Of a stretch of DNA of 64,000 nt, positions 1 through 14,405 are shown in pieces (positions within the stretch are counted from its first letter, which is position 1; every line of letters starts with the position of its first letter). The notes beneath the pieces are model-generated. The model ran no database searches and was not told the DNA's origin. It saw nothing but the letters and a program-made list of their open reading frames with translations. The position numbers were made by a program, and so were the translations under genes. Source of the stretch: Phanerodontia chrysosporium (taxonomy: Eukaryota; Basidiomycota; Agaricomycetes; Polyporales; Phanerochaetaceae); assembly GCA_001910725.1 (NCBI GenBank), contig MJGA01000019.1:496001-560000 (forward strand). Reading direction: 5' to 3'.

Positions 1-25
1 GTATCCACCGCGCCGCATCGTGCAC

Positions 26-2170
<2,145 letters not shown>

Positions 2171-3033
2171 CTCAGCTCGGGAATAAGAAGGTTGGATATC
2201 TGTGAGGTAAACCTAATGTCCGTCGCGATCGTGCTGCATCCTTTTATCCTGCACACGCTCACCGCAATATTAGCGTCGTGAGACTTTCTGAATATCTGAA
2301 TTCTGCATCCCAACTAAGTTCAAAACGATGTTCGTCAGAAATCATTACAGAGGCCGGAAGCAGTACAAATTACACTTGCGAGGTATATCTAGCAGGACGT
2401 GGGCGCCATAGGATGTATAGATAATGAGAGATGCTGGAGCCGAGCAAAACTCGCTGCCGTCGTCCAGGCAGATCGCACACTTCTGATACACCGGACATTA
2501 GCAAGCACGTCAAAGGTGATACTGACTGCTCGCCGTAGTCGGAGACGACGTCGAGGACAGGTCGTAATGACTGCCTTCCCACTACCCAAACGCCTCGTGT
2601 TAGATGTGTGACTCTGCCTCAGGAAGCTGGATAGATTTCAGTGATTTGCTGTTGGGCTTGAGGCTGAAGGACGGGCCTCGGAACGAAGAATTTGAGAAAG
2701 CGGGGAAAACGTCGACTTCCCATGAGAACCCAAGCTGAGCCTGTACTTCCTGCATCCGATTCAACTGTTATGGGATACGAGCTTGCGATATGATTGATGA
2801 CAGAGATTGATAACGAGCAGTTTAGTTTCTGAACCGAGCCTACCATGTGACGCGGCTTCGTCAGACATTGATACAAATCGCATATAAGCCCGAGCAGTGA
2901 CGGTGTCTGACGGTTGCCTGCCTATGTACAGAAAGCATTCTACATCTAGAGAGCGTAAGGTTACTTTGTGCGGCCCGAACTGAAGGCAGATTGGCGTACC
3001 GTACAATGACGACTTCCAGCTCACAGCCCAAGC
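2171..3033. other. intergenic, no gene recognised
   Basis: This holds the halogenase 5' flank and the SRP9 3' flank. Only short overlapping open frames with no recognisable motif are present. Confidence 0.5.
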
Positions 3034-3519
3034 CTATTTCTTCTTCTTCGGCTTCTTCTTCTTAACCCCACCCGCGGCCGCGGCTCCTGCGGCAGCCTGA
3101 ACGATAGGCGTGGAAGACTCTGCGGCTTGGCCTGTAGTCTCTTGTGCCGTACCCGACGTGGTGCCAGCATGCTGGGCAGGCTTGCGGTTTTGCATCTTCT
3201 GCATCAGGGAGAGGTTCAAGGCCTCAAAGCGATTCAGGAATATGGACGAGTATGTCTTGAATTTGAGACACTATGCATGCACCAAATCTTTCAACTCTAG
3301 TCAGTGCTCGATAGGAGAGAAACGTACTGTCGTATTGTCCGTGATCTTCAGGACGAGCTTACCCTCGCATGCTCTCCATTTGACGCAATATCTTGTCTAC
3401 TGATGTGGTTTAGAACGAGTGGAATAAGGCAGAAGCATGCTACGCACTTTGGTGGGTGACTTCTCGTACAACCCCTCCGCTGCCTCTTGGAACTCCTGCC
3501 AGGACGAAATGTAGACCAT
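3034..3519 (-). CDS. SRP9: Signal recognition particle 9 kDa subunit (SRP9)
   Basis: Subunit of the SRP Alu domain; with SRP14 it slows elongation during co-translational targeting to the ER. Exons 3448-3519, 3328-3396 and 3270-3034 give about 125 aa. Seen: the start MVYISSWQEFQEAAEGLYEK, a VKWRACEGKLVLKITDN segment and CLKFKTYSSIFLNRFEALN, which match the SRP9 alpha-beta fold in order. Both intron positions keep these segments in frame. After about residue 80 there is an Ala/Gly/Thr-rich linker and a basic tail (KKKKPKKKK). The tail makes it longer than animal SRP9 and resembles the extended fungal SRP21/SRP9 form. The ATG at 3519 is chosen because it starts exactly at the family N-terminus. 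Confidence 0.9.
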
Positions 3520-4296
3520 GGCAGGCAGGTCGCCGCGCTGCCCTCCGAGCTTGCGGGGTATGTCACGACTGGTCACGTAGTGGTCACGGACTGTCACATG
3601 CGGAATACCTCCCAAGTCCGAAGGTGCCCTTTCTCCTCCGCCGACATCTAACTACACGAAAGCTACCCTAAGCGTAATCATCTCAACCAACAAATCGTTG
3701 CATATGTGAGATATCCTTGCCTCAGCGACGTCGCGAGAAAGCACGGCTGGGAGGACCGTCGTCCGTTAATAGTGGCAGGGCTGGTCGAGCCACGTGAGAC
3801 GAGCTCCTAGCGTCCAGCCGAGCGCCTAAGCAGAGCGAAGTTTTTCTGCTTCGCACCACCGCCTACCCGCCGCCGACTGCTCTCGCAGTCGCGCTCTGCT
3901 GTACTCTACAGTCGTTTTATTCCCGCCCACCCGTCCCTACGCCATCTGTACTCGCGTTTCCCTTGTATACACATTTCTTCTACTGCTTTGCGTCCTCGTG
4001 CGACGACGTCCGCGAATCGTGTCCGAGCCCGCCCGCCCAGCGGCGTGCTCGTGACGCGTCCGCCGCCCGCTTCGCGGCGCTTACCCAACCTCTCGAGCAG
4101 ACGTCCGCCGCACAGACGGTTCCCCGTCCGCGCTCACGCGTTGGTGACGAGGCTGGACGCCGAGGCACGCAACCCCGCTTTGCGCTCGAGAGTCGGGGCG
4201 CAATCAAGGCGTAATTACGAGCTTGCTCTTGACCAGCTCGATCTCTGACTCGACTACCTCTGTGTCTCCCTCGACGGCCGAGCAACCACCCACAAA
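3520..4296. other. divergent intergenic region between SRP9 and carrier gene
   Basis: The two flanking genes diverge, so this 0.78 kb must carry both promoters. It is GC-rich and pyrimidine-rich near 3840-4260. Open frames on both strands here lack motifs and look like composition artefacts. Confidence 0.45.
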
Positions 4297-5893
4297 ATGG
4301 CTGTACCAGAAAGAAAACGTGCGGGCATGTCTCTACCACACTCGCAGCATTTGAGTCTGACGCGCTGCAGCTCTGCCCTTCATCGCCAACTTTGCGGCTG
4401 GGGCAATCGCTGGAGTATCAGAGATCCTGACGTTCTACCCTCTCGGTAAGCTTTACACGCGTTTGTACTCATCATGAAGCTAAAGGGGCCAAGATGTCGT
4501 AGGTCTTATGCTACTATAGGTCCCGACACGGTTCACGACCATAGTGGCCTCATTTCTAGGTCAAGACGCGCATGCAACTGGAGACTGGAAAGTCTAACGT
4601 AGGGCTGGTGGGGACGTTCAAAAACATCATTCGGCAAGAAGGGTATGTGGTCTTCTGATCACGCGACCTAGTCTAGAAAGCTTATACGCCCCTTCAGAGT
4701 TGGACGGCTCTACAGAGGTATGGGCTTAGGACATTGCTCCCAGAACGACATATTTATACATAGCAGGCCTTGTCCCACCTCTTTTGCTCGAAGCACCGAA
4801 GCGTGCCACCAAGTTGTATGTTCATACCCTGTTCCCACCCTCCGCCCTGCAAAGGCTCACCATGCCCGTAGCGCGGCGAACGACTTCTGGGGCAAGACCT
4901 ATCTCAACCTCACAGGCCAGAAGAAGATGACGCAGGAGCTTGCTATTCTGACCGGCTCGAGCGCGGGTGCCACCGAGAGCTTCGTTGTCGTGCCCTTCGA
5001 GCTCGTGAAGATCAAGCTCCAGGACAAGAACAGCAAGTTTGCCGGGCCCATGGATGTCGTCAAGACCATCATTAAAAAGGAGGGCGTGATTGGTCAGTGC
5101 TGATTCCTCGTGGTCCGCTCCCGGGCTCACTTGGTGCTCCAGGTCTCTACGTCGGAATGGAGTCGACGTTCTGGCGGTGAGCTCCGTGCCTCCATAGCTC
5201 TGTCGTGCCTCCTGACGCATGTTTTAGTCACTTGTGGTGGAATGCAGGCTACTTCGGGTGCATCTTCAAGGTGCGCGAGATGCTCCCGAAGCCCGAGGTA
5301 TTCACAGTCACGCTCCTCATCCTGGGCGTCCACTGACAATTACGCTAGACGAACAAGGCCCGGCTCCTCAACGACCTCACTGCCGGTACAATTGGCGGTT
5401 TTGTCGGTACCGCAGTGAACACTCCGTGCGTGAAGTTACAGGAGGCGAATGACCCTGACGGACTGACCTCGAATTTTGCACAGCTTCGATGTAAGCCCGT
5501 GATTTACACAACATGACAGCAGTCGCCGCATGCCTAATATCTTCCGGCAGGTTGTAAAGTCCCGTATTCAGGGCGCGACCAAGGTGCCCGGCGTCGTGCC
5601 CAAATATAACTGGACCTATCCTGCGTACGTAACATCCCGCTTCACACCATCCTTGTCACCTCACGTAAACCTTGGCTTCTAGCCTCGTGACAATCGCTCG
5701 CGAAGAAGGTGTCGGTGCGCTCTACAAAGGCTTCGCCCCGAAGGTCCTGCGGTTAGCGCCCGGCGGCGGTGTCCTGCTGCTGGTCGTCGAGTTCACATTG
5801 GGCATCTTCCGCAAGGGTGCGTGGCGCTGTTTCGTGGTCCCTCTTTCTACACGCTGACTGTTGGTTGTAGCGCTCGGTCCGCCCTACATCTAG
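4297..5893 (+). CDS. Mitochondrial 2-oxodicarboxylate carrier (SLC25 family)
   Basis: Inner-membrane antiporter exchanging 2-oxoadipate or 2-oxoglutarate and related dicarboxylates. Fourteen exons: 4297-4318, 4371-4445, 4494-4498, 4560-4642, 4698-4717, 4767-4815, 4872-5092, 5143-5176, 5228-5297, 5349-5425, 5484-5490, 5551-5624, 5683-5816 and 5871-5893 (894 nt, 297 aa). Three carrier repeats are visible, each with the Px[DE]xx[KR]x[RK] signature: PLDVVKTRMQ, PFELVKIKLQ and PFDVVKSRIQ. The usual ANDFWGKTY and GFAPKVLRLAPGGGVLL segments are present. The first and third signatures can be kept in frame only with micro-exons of 5 nt and 7 nt. It is most similar to Odc1/Odc2; the exact substrate is inferred from the family. 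Confidence 0.92.
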
Positions 5894-6851
5894 GCTGCGA
5901 GAAGCGATTTACTGAATAGATTGTTTCTATTCACGTGGCGGGATCTAGATGAATGTAGGCTGTATTCGATGCATATAGATTCTGTTCAGTCGATGTCAGC
6001 AATAATCCTCTACTCAAAGGATGACGGCGGTGCTTCGTTTGGTGAGGTCACACGCATATCACGCAGAAGAACACGTCGGACTTCACAAGATGCAGGAAGA
6101 AGCTGGACCAGCTGTTCGCTACCGCGAAGGTTTCCCAGTCCTATTCAGGCGTAATGTACGTGTATCCGGATCGGCTTTCGTCAAGTCTGTCGCTGGTCGA
6201 AGTCGGACGCGGCTCACTAGCTATGCCGTCCGAGCAGCTACCGAAGACCTGGGTGCCCCGTGAGTATATCCTACCTTCGCCGACGTATTTCCAAATTTTG
6301 ATAGGAGCGTTGAAATTGACTAGGCTGCCTTCAAGAGGGAACGCATGAACGGGCGTGCTCGCTGTGGCTTCCCCGATCCACTGAATGCATTCTCAACCAA
6401 TTCACCCAGTTTACGACTAACAACGATGCAGCTCGACAGATAACGACGCGATACGCTGTATCTGTCTGTGCCTGTGCATGCTGTGCGCCCCTGTCAGTAT
6501 GCGGGGCATTTGGCCCTCCGTGGCTGCGCATCTCCACGTCTACTGCGCTGTGGAATTCACCGCATGCCTCACATCAACCTATCCTGATCTTGCCTCTTAT
6601 ACCCAGGCGCGAGCGAGACGTTCTTGACTGCTGTCTCCGGTGTGGATAGCTTGAGGTCCGATCTGCTACGGAACGGATACCCGCACTGGTCTAGTGAGTC
6701 ATTGACACGCTACTCTACGTGATGGCGCCCTACAGCTAAATAGCGATGAAATTCTTCGTAGTGCCCCGCATTGTCATACGTTTCCCCCAGACCTAACCAG
6801 GCCAACGGGGAAATTCCAGCTCAGTCCTTCAACTACATGCCGGCCGCGACG
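5894..6851. other. intergenic, no gene recognised
   Basis: Open frames around 6021-6348 show no known motif and no convincing exon chain. Confidence 0.45.
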
Positions 6852-8099
6852 ATGGCGGACGCGATCCCTATCGCAGAAGCGCAGCTCATATCATTCCTCG
6901 CGGAGTCAGTCACCTACGGCATCTACCTTCTTACCCTTGGACTGTGCGTGCATGTGCTCGTCGGGCGCCCCGTCGAGAAAAAGAGTAGACAGCGCGACTC
7001 CTGTCTCGTTGTCGTCGTCGTACTCATGTCTGTCATCCTCACATTGGACATGGCCTTGACCGTGCGCCACAATCTCGACGCCTTTTGTTTCTCTGTGGGT
7101 CCCGATAGCGCCACAATTGAATTTGAAAACATCTCATACTGGGTAAATGTCATGAAGGTGTGTACATCAATTTTGAGCTCCCACTAACACCCTCATCCTG
7201 GGCATTTTTAGACGGCCGACATTCAAGTTATGGCACTTGTCGGCGATGGCATTCTCGTCAGTCTATGTAGTCTGAGTCGCCGTCTTAGAACTTGTCACGT
7301 TTACTAATGCAAACCTGCTCTCAGATATATCGCTGCATGGTCATATTTGCGAAGCGGTGGTGTATCGTCGCGTTTCCGCTGCTTCTTTGGGTGGCCAATG
7401 CAATATGTTCCGGTATAATCATCTACGTCACCGCGACGTTGGGCACGGACGCACTGCTAAGCAATGCCAGCCTTGAACCATTCATCACGGTGTTCTTGGT
7501 CATAACTCTAGTCATAAACTTCTTCACCACGGGCAAGTAGCCATTCGGTGCAACTCCGTTGCATCCCCTGACATCGGACTATAGGGCTCATCGTCTGGCG
7601 TATACGGGGCATCGACCGCGAAATGACTGCGCACTATTCTTCCTCAGGGACAGGCATCGTTCCCGACCGCTCACGCCTCACGCGTGTCATCCGCATCATC
7701 GTTGAATCCGGCTTACTCTACACGGTCTTTGTGCTCAGCGCCCTGGGGATAGAGGTGGCGAAGAGCAACGCCATGTACATTGTTTCCGATGTGGTAAGCG
7801 TCGAGTTGTCGCTGAATATTCTCAAGCTAACGCCTTCACAGATGCTGGTTTGCATTGGCATATCCTTCAATCTCATCATCATACGCGTGCACGAAGGCAC
7901 CGCAATCGGCCCGATGCAGGCACCTGGGACGCATAAATTCTCCCCTCGACATCTGAGATCTGACCCACCACCTGGTTTAAGGCATAGACAGAGTTCTTGT
8001 GACGGGCATCGCGCAGACGAGACCGACAGTTCGCAACAAGATTGCCCTTCTGTAACATGTGAGATAGTTGCGGGCCTCAGGGCAGAACACGTCGTGTAA
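6852..8099 (+). CDS. Seven-transmembrane basidiomycete protein A
   Basis: Function unknown; a plasma-membrane receptor-like or transporter-like protein is a guess from topology. Exons 6852-7157, 7212-7256, 7325-7532, 7585-7793 and 7842-8099 (1026 nt, 341 aa). Several hydrophobic segments are visible (around TYGIYLLTLGLCVHVLV, WCIVAFPLLLWVANAICSG, VFLVITLVINFFTTG, IRIIVESGLLYTVFVLS). The motif EFENISYWVNVMK and the IYRCMVIF segment are shared with protein B at 32967-34243. All four intron positions and phases match B, including an exon 2 of exactly 45 nt. The third intron here has a GC donor (gcaagt at 7533) where B has GT. After about residue 270 the C-terminus no longer resembles B, so the last exon may be misjudged. 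Confidence 0.75.
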
Positions 8100-8331
8100 G
8101 GCTACAGCAGATGGCACAAACCATCGTGCCCGTCCTGTAATTTGGCAGCGTGAACGCGCCACGAGCGGTCACCTTCTTGGACCCTCGGCTGGAGAGAGAT
8201 CCTACGTATATCTGCTACACCTTCGATAATTTGCTGATACGATACACAATGTATTATTTTCCGCGGTCTGCACAGAAGGCGTGATACCTATTGCCGACCG
8301 GTCAAGGTAACGCGTAAGCTATAACCTAACT

Positions 8332-11300
8332 TTATGTAGCCTTTGTCTTCGGCGGTGGCGCAGAGGAGCCTATGAGCCACTCGCCCAGGGCGCATATACC
8401 TGCCGACCACACGAGCAGAAGGGAGCTGATGCAAAAGAAACTAATCGTCTGCCCGATCTCGAGCCATGAGCCTAGAACATATGCAGAACGTCAGTGCCTT
8501 ACAGAATCCGCGAAAGTAGAATACGCACCAGTGTCAGTAACATTGAAGAAGAATGTTAGCGTCATCACTAGTTAACCCTCATTATGAGCCCCGTGCATGA
8601 CAGTCGATCTCGGATGAGACGCACCGTCCGTCAGCGCGAGTGCGACGAGGAACAAACTGAAAGGCGGGAGTCCCAGCTTGTGATTGAGCTGCGCGAAGTT
8701 GACGGACAGCATGATGTAAGGAGCGACAATTTTAGAAATCTACGCAGACAATGGATTAGCAGGTGTCTATATCGACTCGATGCCACCGTACCAGGAGCGT
8801 GGCCATGAGGAACGGATTGAATATCGGCACGAGACGATACACTGGCTCAAGATAGAAGGACCTGCAACAATATCAGCGGTGTATTGAATAATGGCGGTAA
8901 TAGCCCATACGATATTGACGCGACACTAGGACCGTGTCAGCTTCGAAAAAACACACTAGAACGCACTTGAACACTCACTTTCCCGTCCCGAAGAACGCAA
9001 CTTGGACAAAAAACAAGAAAAATACCGCGATCCGGACGTCGTCCGCGCTTGCCTCATATCCTTGCACAACTCGGTTCTTCTCTAACTTTTGGCCACGCGG
9101 GCGGTGCTCTTTGAGCGCGGCCTCGACTTGCGTCCATGTGAGGAGCGTCGCCGAGTATAGAGTGTAGAAGTGCGCCTCAACGCTGATGGACAGGATGACG
9201 AAGAGAACCGCAAAGCCGAGGAAGAGCGTCAGCGTACGCGCCTCGGGCGTGAGGCGCTGGCCGCGCAGCAGCAAGGGCAGCGCTGTGGCTGCGGCTGTAA
9301 GGGACGGTGAGTAGACGGCGTGCTGCGGCACCGGAAGACGACTGACCGAGCACGAGCCAGCCCGCGAGTTGGTTCGCGAGCGAAAGGCCGAGTTTGGCGC
9401 GTAGGCTGCGGGCTGAGCTGAACGTGATAGCCATGCTGGCGGCAATAAGCGCAAACTACGGATGGTCAGCACCATGGGGAAGTCATGAGCTGTTCGCACA
9501 CACCTGCACATAGATAGCAGTCCGTATCATGGACTCCAAATGTTCTTTGTAGAGCCAGAACAGGTATGCACCCCAAGCAAGCATCATTACGCCTCCGCTC
9601 ATGCTGCGTGATTCCGTCAACGGTGTTGACGTCGAGATTCGGAAGGAGGCTCACATCCACGCGAGGCTTTCCACCTTCTCCACCGACTGCAGGGGGAACA
9701 ATGCCGAGCCGAGGCAAGTCGCCGCCCATGCCGCCCACAGAACAGGCCGCTCGCGCAGCAGCTTGCGGGGCCAGAAGAACGGCGGCCAGACGACTGCAAG
9801 GATGACGAAACCGGCGCTCCAGATCGAACGGTGCGTGTACCCAAGCTGTCAGGGTGCCGTGAGCAAACGTCGTGAACAATGTAAACTATTGACGTACAAC
9901 CATGCTCTCAAGCGCCGCGACGACAACGAGCACGCCGACGAAAACTCTTCCCAGGGTCGCCGGTGGCGCGGTGAGGAACGTCCTCGTGATGCTGCCACCG
10001 CATCGTGCAATAGCCTCGCGCCAAAAGAATACGGGGAAGGCCGCGTACAGGTACAGGGACCACGGCGTGTGCTGGAGCGCGAACAGGGTGTACGACACGA
10101 GCAGACATGACACCGAGAAGATGTCTAGGAACTGGACGTCTTCGAGCGGCTGCGCCCACGCCTGCGGAGGACGTGAGCTGCGCTGTACAAGATCCAGCCC
10201 GTGTACGCTGCGAACACGACGGCGCGGATGAGCGAGCGGTCGTACCTGTTATCGTCTTTAGCCAGCATCGGGCGAAGGACAGGAAGATACTGACGTTTCT
10301 AGGTAGCGTAGACCCGCGAGTGTGTGGTCAATAAGTGTCGCAGCCACACCACGGGCATCGTCGTACCGGCCGCGGTTGATCAAGATATTCATGACGGCAA
10401 GTGCAGACCGCCCGGGCTCGTCCTCTGGGTCGTCGCTGTTGGCGAAATATGCGTAAGGTTTGTAGAAGAGTGCGTTTGCGCGTTTCAGCTCTGCACATGG
10501 TCAGTGACACTCGATTATCCCGTACCTCGACATCCGCACCATGCTTGACACGATAGTGTTCCAAGATTACCTATTGAAACAGTGAGTTAAGCCTGGCTGG
10601 CAGGCCAGGTGAACGCACCTTTGCATTGACGAGGGCAGCGGCGGCCTGATCTTTTGCGCCGCCGGGTAGTTTGAGGTAGCCCGGCTTGGTGCGGTCGACA
10701 TCTGGAAGGACGCCAACAGAGTTAACCGGCCACTCGGTCCCGAGCACCGCAGACATGAGCGCAGCAACATCTGCCTGCGCAACGTCATGTCTGAGAAGAT
10801 GGCCGAGACCCCACGGCTTCGAATAGTCGTCGTGGGACGAAGGCGCAGTATCAGGCAGCGGTCCACGTACACCAGCACCCCACATGATCAATGGTGTCCG
10901 AGTGTTATCGGGGTCTGCCCAAGGGCTTCAGCGTCGGTGCGAACCAAGCATATGTATAGCTCACCGCCATCACCATGGTTGCCGATGGCGGACATTCCGT
11001 GGTCGGCTGTGAACAAAAATGCCGTGTCGTCGTCACCATAGAACTCAGTGAATAGCGCCTCCGTCTGCCGCACAATTGCATCGACGACTTGAATATTTGT
11101 CATGTATTCCTGCTCGTGGTTTAAGGACGTCTTCTACATGACGTATAGTAGCGTACCTTTGAGTGCGGCCGATACGAGTGCCCGGTAGTGTCCAGACCGA
11201 GCAAATGGAGGAAGAACACGGTCTTGTCTTCACGCAACTGCGTAGCAAGAGTTGCATTTGTCGTCGCGTTGTGGAACAGAGAACGCAGGTGGTCTAGCAC

Positions 11301-12091
11301 CCACACGTCCAGCGCGGTCGCGTCCTTCGTAAAGTCCTCCTCGTCCTCATGGTAGCACCACATGTCCACCTTCCCAGGCGTCGCGCCCTGCGCGAACATG
11401 GGCAGGATATCCGGAGAACCAAAGGAGAAGGTGTGGCTAGATTGGTTGAAGACCGAGTCGAAGTGCACCTTAGCAGCATTTGAGTCATTTGGTCCGGACA
11501 AACATGAGGATAGCATGTACCGGGTTTGTCTTCCATCCCCCTGGTAGGTTGCGCGTAAGTCGTGACTAACTCGGCGGATTGCAAGAAAGTTCGTTACTGG
11601 TGACTGCTGATACGTCTTCATACATTCCTCCTGCACGCAGAGGTGAGCTGAATGGTAGTGCACAGGCGGTACGACCCGGGCTTACCGATGAGTGCTACAT
11701 GTCCTGGACGACTCTCTGTTGGAACACGTGTATGGGAGATACCAAACGCGCCTCGCGTCTCTGCGACAGAACGCAAGTATGGGGCGACCACTTCAGGAGA
11801 TCCAGGAATGTTTGGGAACGCGTTGAGATTGAACAACAAGTCTGCTCTGAGCCCGTCACCTGCATGCAACGTCAGTACTGATTGCAGGCGGAGAAGACAT
11901 CACGCACCGACAATGAGAACTAGCCGTTTCGCCCCAGCTGTGTCAGCATGGAATCTCCGCATGCCATGGACGACGGGGCTGGTGAAGTAGCAGTCAAATA
12001 CCGAGCCAATGTAGACCAGGTGGAAGACGAGGCCTATGAGCAGGAGTTTCGCGACGGGTAGAGCATTGGACGACGGGATTGTTCTTGCCAT
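8332..12091 (-). CDS. MCD4: GPI ethanolamine phosphate transferase 1 (Mcd4/PIG-N)
   Basis: Adds ethanolamine phosphate to the first mannose of GPI precursors in the ER membrane. About 20 exons, from 11908-12091 to 8332-8471, including a 15-nt exon at 8911-8925; about 944 aa, normal for the family. An N-terminal membrane anchor is followed by the alkaline-phosphatase-like domain: metal site [19 protein letters not shown]-type region, [17 protein letters not shown] and [17 protein letters not shown] polytopic PigN C-terminus follows ([46 protein letters not shown]). Near 10165 the frame changes within a conserved loop: either one base is missing or there is an unusual 41-nt intron. It diverges from the 12792 gene. 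Confidence 0.9.
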
Positions 12092-12791
12092 ATGAATGTA
12101 TCCTGCACTTTAAGAGTGTCTCATGCAGAAAGTATCCAGGGTCTATGTCTACGGGTGAGGTAGTAGGAGACAAGTTGCGACGGTGCCATCAGCTTACCCG
12201 TTTACAAAGGCAAGCTTCATGGGGAAGCTTACTTGCTTCAAAGTATCAGCTTACTCAGTAACCCTGCTTCTTGCCTTCTTTGACTTGCAGACCCCGAAAA
12301 CCAGCAGATTACCTGCCCTCTGTACCCGTCCTCCTTTGTCTACCTTTACCTTAACTTTCTCTATGCCAGCATGCAACGCCGACCTCGTGTAAGGATGGCG
12401 AGGTTCTCACTGTTCCTCCTGGTGCTTGAGGATTATCTTGTGTCTTGCTGCCTTTTCTCGGGACCTCTGGCATCCCTGCGTCTCATCTCACGCCGCCTTG
12501 TCCCGTCTCACAGATCTAAAGAGCAACTTGACTCTGCTCTCCGTGCACTGCGTATAGCTTGCGACGATACACTGAACAGACTACTTCGGGTTCCATCGTC
12601 ACATCACCGCAGACTGCGGATGCATATCTAGTCGCCCTCAATAGCACCTGCCCATCCGCAGCAGCGTACCTATTCAGAGACCACTCGGATTTCCGTCAGC
12701 CTGTCCTGCTTCCGCAACTACCAAACACCTCTGACGAATCCATCACACGCTCGTCGCACATTTATAACCTACACTTGTCCGTTTCGACATC
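12092..12791. promoter_or_regulatory. shared divergent promoter region
   Basis: This is the 0.7 kb between two divergent genes, Mcd4 (-) and the conserved protein at 12792 (+). It is pyrimidine-rich on the plus strand near 12260-12500. No single element was recognised; the promoter role is inferred from gene orientation. Confidence 0.4.
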
Positions 12792-13662
12792 ATGATCATT
12801 CTGGATGAGAAAATGCCAGGTCTCCCGCCTCCCCCACCCTACTCTCCCGGCGGGAACGCAGCGCCTGCTGTTCCTCCGCCGTTTCCATCCAGCTCGAGAG
12901 GGAGGCCCAGGCTTGGCACTCTTCCGCCGCATCTCCTCCTGCGCATCGTGTATCTGACATTTACGGAGCAGTCGTGCTTGGAGAAGCAGAGGAAGACGCT
13001 GTACTGGCTTACGGTGAGCCTGCGGCTCGTGAATAGGGCATTCTACGTCGGTGAGTCCCCACCTGCGCAGCCCCGAAACCGCATCTCACAGCTAGGTCGA
13101 GCGCAGCTTGCATGCACGTCCTGCGATCGACATATCTCCCGGCATACGCGGCACTCGTGCACCCGCCATACAGCTCGGACCCCTTCCCGCTCCAGTCGCC
13201 ATCACCAAATACATTGAAACCTGCGGCCCAGCGATCCGCTCGCTGCAGCGCGAGACGCAGGTGCTGGACCTCTTCATTGCGCTCAAGGTCCGTGAGGACG
13301 TCTGGCTCGACGAAACCGAGTTCCACCTAGAACGCGAAGAAAGCTTCCGCGATCTCTTCGATCTCATGCAGCCTCGCGCGCGCACCGAGGACCTCGTTCG
13401 CGGGTACGGCCTCCGTGAAGGCGTCGTCAGCGTGGATACGGATGCACCGTCGCCCGTGAGCAGTTCAGCGAGGAGGCAGCGGACGCTCCCGTTTAGCGCC
13501 CTGTCTGTCTCGTTCTCGTCGAGGCGCCTTGGCCTTGTCCTGACTACACGAGAGCGGAAGAAGACGATCATCGAGGTCGAGAGAACAAAGGATGAGAAGC
13601 TGGAAGTTGGGGCGAAAAAGCTTGTGAAGGAACTGAGGATCTGGCTCTCGACTCATGCTTGA
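12792..13662 (+). CDS. Conserved basidiomycete protein, F-box-like N-terminus
   Basis: Function unknown. Exon 1 is 12792-13050 and exon 2 13107-13662; about 271 aa if one base is restored. Seen: a Pro-rich start, then LPPHLLLRIVYLTF, reminiscent of an F-box, then SLRLVNRAFYVACMHVLRST across the intron. The second half is charged, with VLDLFIALKVREDVWL, LEREESFRDLFDLMQPRAR and a late SALSVSFSSRRLGLVL strand segment. I recall similar proteins across Agaricomycetes, none with an assigned role. Between about 13190 and 13235 the reading frame must move by one base to join the two conserved halves, and no intron explains it. This is probably a one-base deletion in the sequence rather than decay. 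Confidence 0.72.
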
Positions 13663-14192
13663 AGGCTTGATGGCTCGTGGCCTCGTTGGTCTCCCATATA
13701 TTCGATATAACTCACTAATGCTGTATTCCCTTTGGCAGTTATACCCCGTGTACGACCTTGCTTGCTCGTGTACTCTGTCTCGGTGCAATCGCAATGTACT
13801 ATCATTCTCCCTCGCTGCATCGCTGTACGGGACCCATGCACCATTTCACCGACCGCCGCCTTCTCTTTCCTCATGCTCAGCTATCTCGATTGCCGTGGAC
13901 AACATCAGTGCCATCTGAGTTGGCTATTTGGAGACACTCTGTAGATTGACTTACCTGCTTGTAGTCACCATGCCGCTCCTGCCCACACGACCCTGCCACT
14001 ACGTACTGCTTTGGGGGCTCATCCTCTCCCTGAACAGCACCCCTCAAGTCCTTCTGATTTCTGATCTCGTTCGCATTGGTTTTCGTCCTCTTGACTCTCG
14101 CAAGCGTATCTGGCTATCCAGCAGAGGGTCATGCGCGAGCGCGAGCGACGCGTCGCTTTGCCTTGACGGCATTCGCAGCCGGCACTTTCGCA
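13663..14192. other. intergenic, no gene recognised
   Basis: AT-richer downstream flank of the 12792 gene. Short open frames carry no recognisable motif. Confidence 0.4.
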
Positions 14193-14405
14193 TCACACGC
14201 GGTTTCGACTATGTTCAGTGTTATCGCCCGCGTGAGTAGGTGTCGCCGTGCGTTGAGCGACAAGCTGTCGCAGGTATGCGTCCCTTCTCCCTGGACGGAA
14301 GCGCAAGAGCCATTCGGCTTGCTCGGAGATACTGAGGGTGACGGTAGTGGAGTCGATAGTCTGCTCTGCAGTCATGGAGATGATCTCGTCAACGTTGAGT
14401 ATTGA
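14193..14405 (-). pseudogene. Relic of an F-box family C-terminus
   Basis: An open frame of about 60-70 codons reads DEIISMTAEQ, then VTLSISEQAEWLLRF and RRDAYLRQL. This matches the C-terminal signature of the F-box units at 17225-20030. Nothing upstream on this strand continues into an F-box protein; stops and repeated tattgaat motifs lie just before it at about 14400. I therefore read it as a truncated copy left by duplication or rearrangement. It could instead be a last exon with an undetected upstream part. Confidence 0.5.

Noticed and set aside
12792..13050. Treating the 12792 gene as a full F-box adaptor
   Set aside because: Only the LPPHLLLRIV segment is F-box-like. The rest matches a separate conserved family without the shared tail signature.
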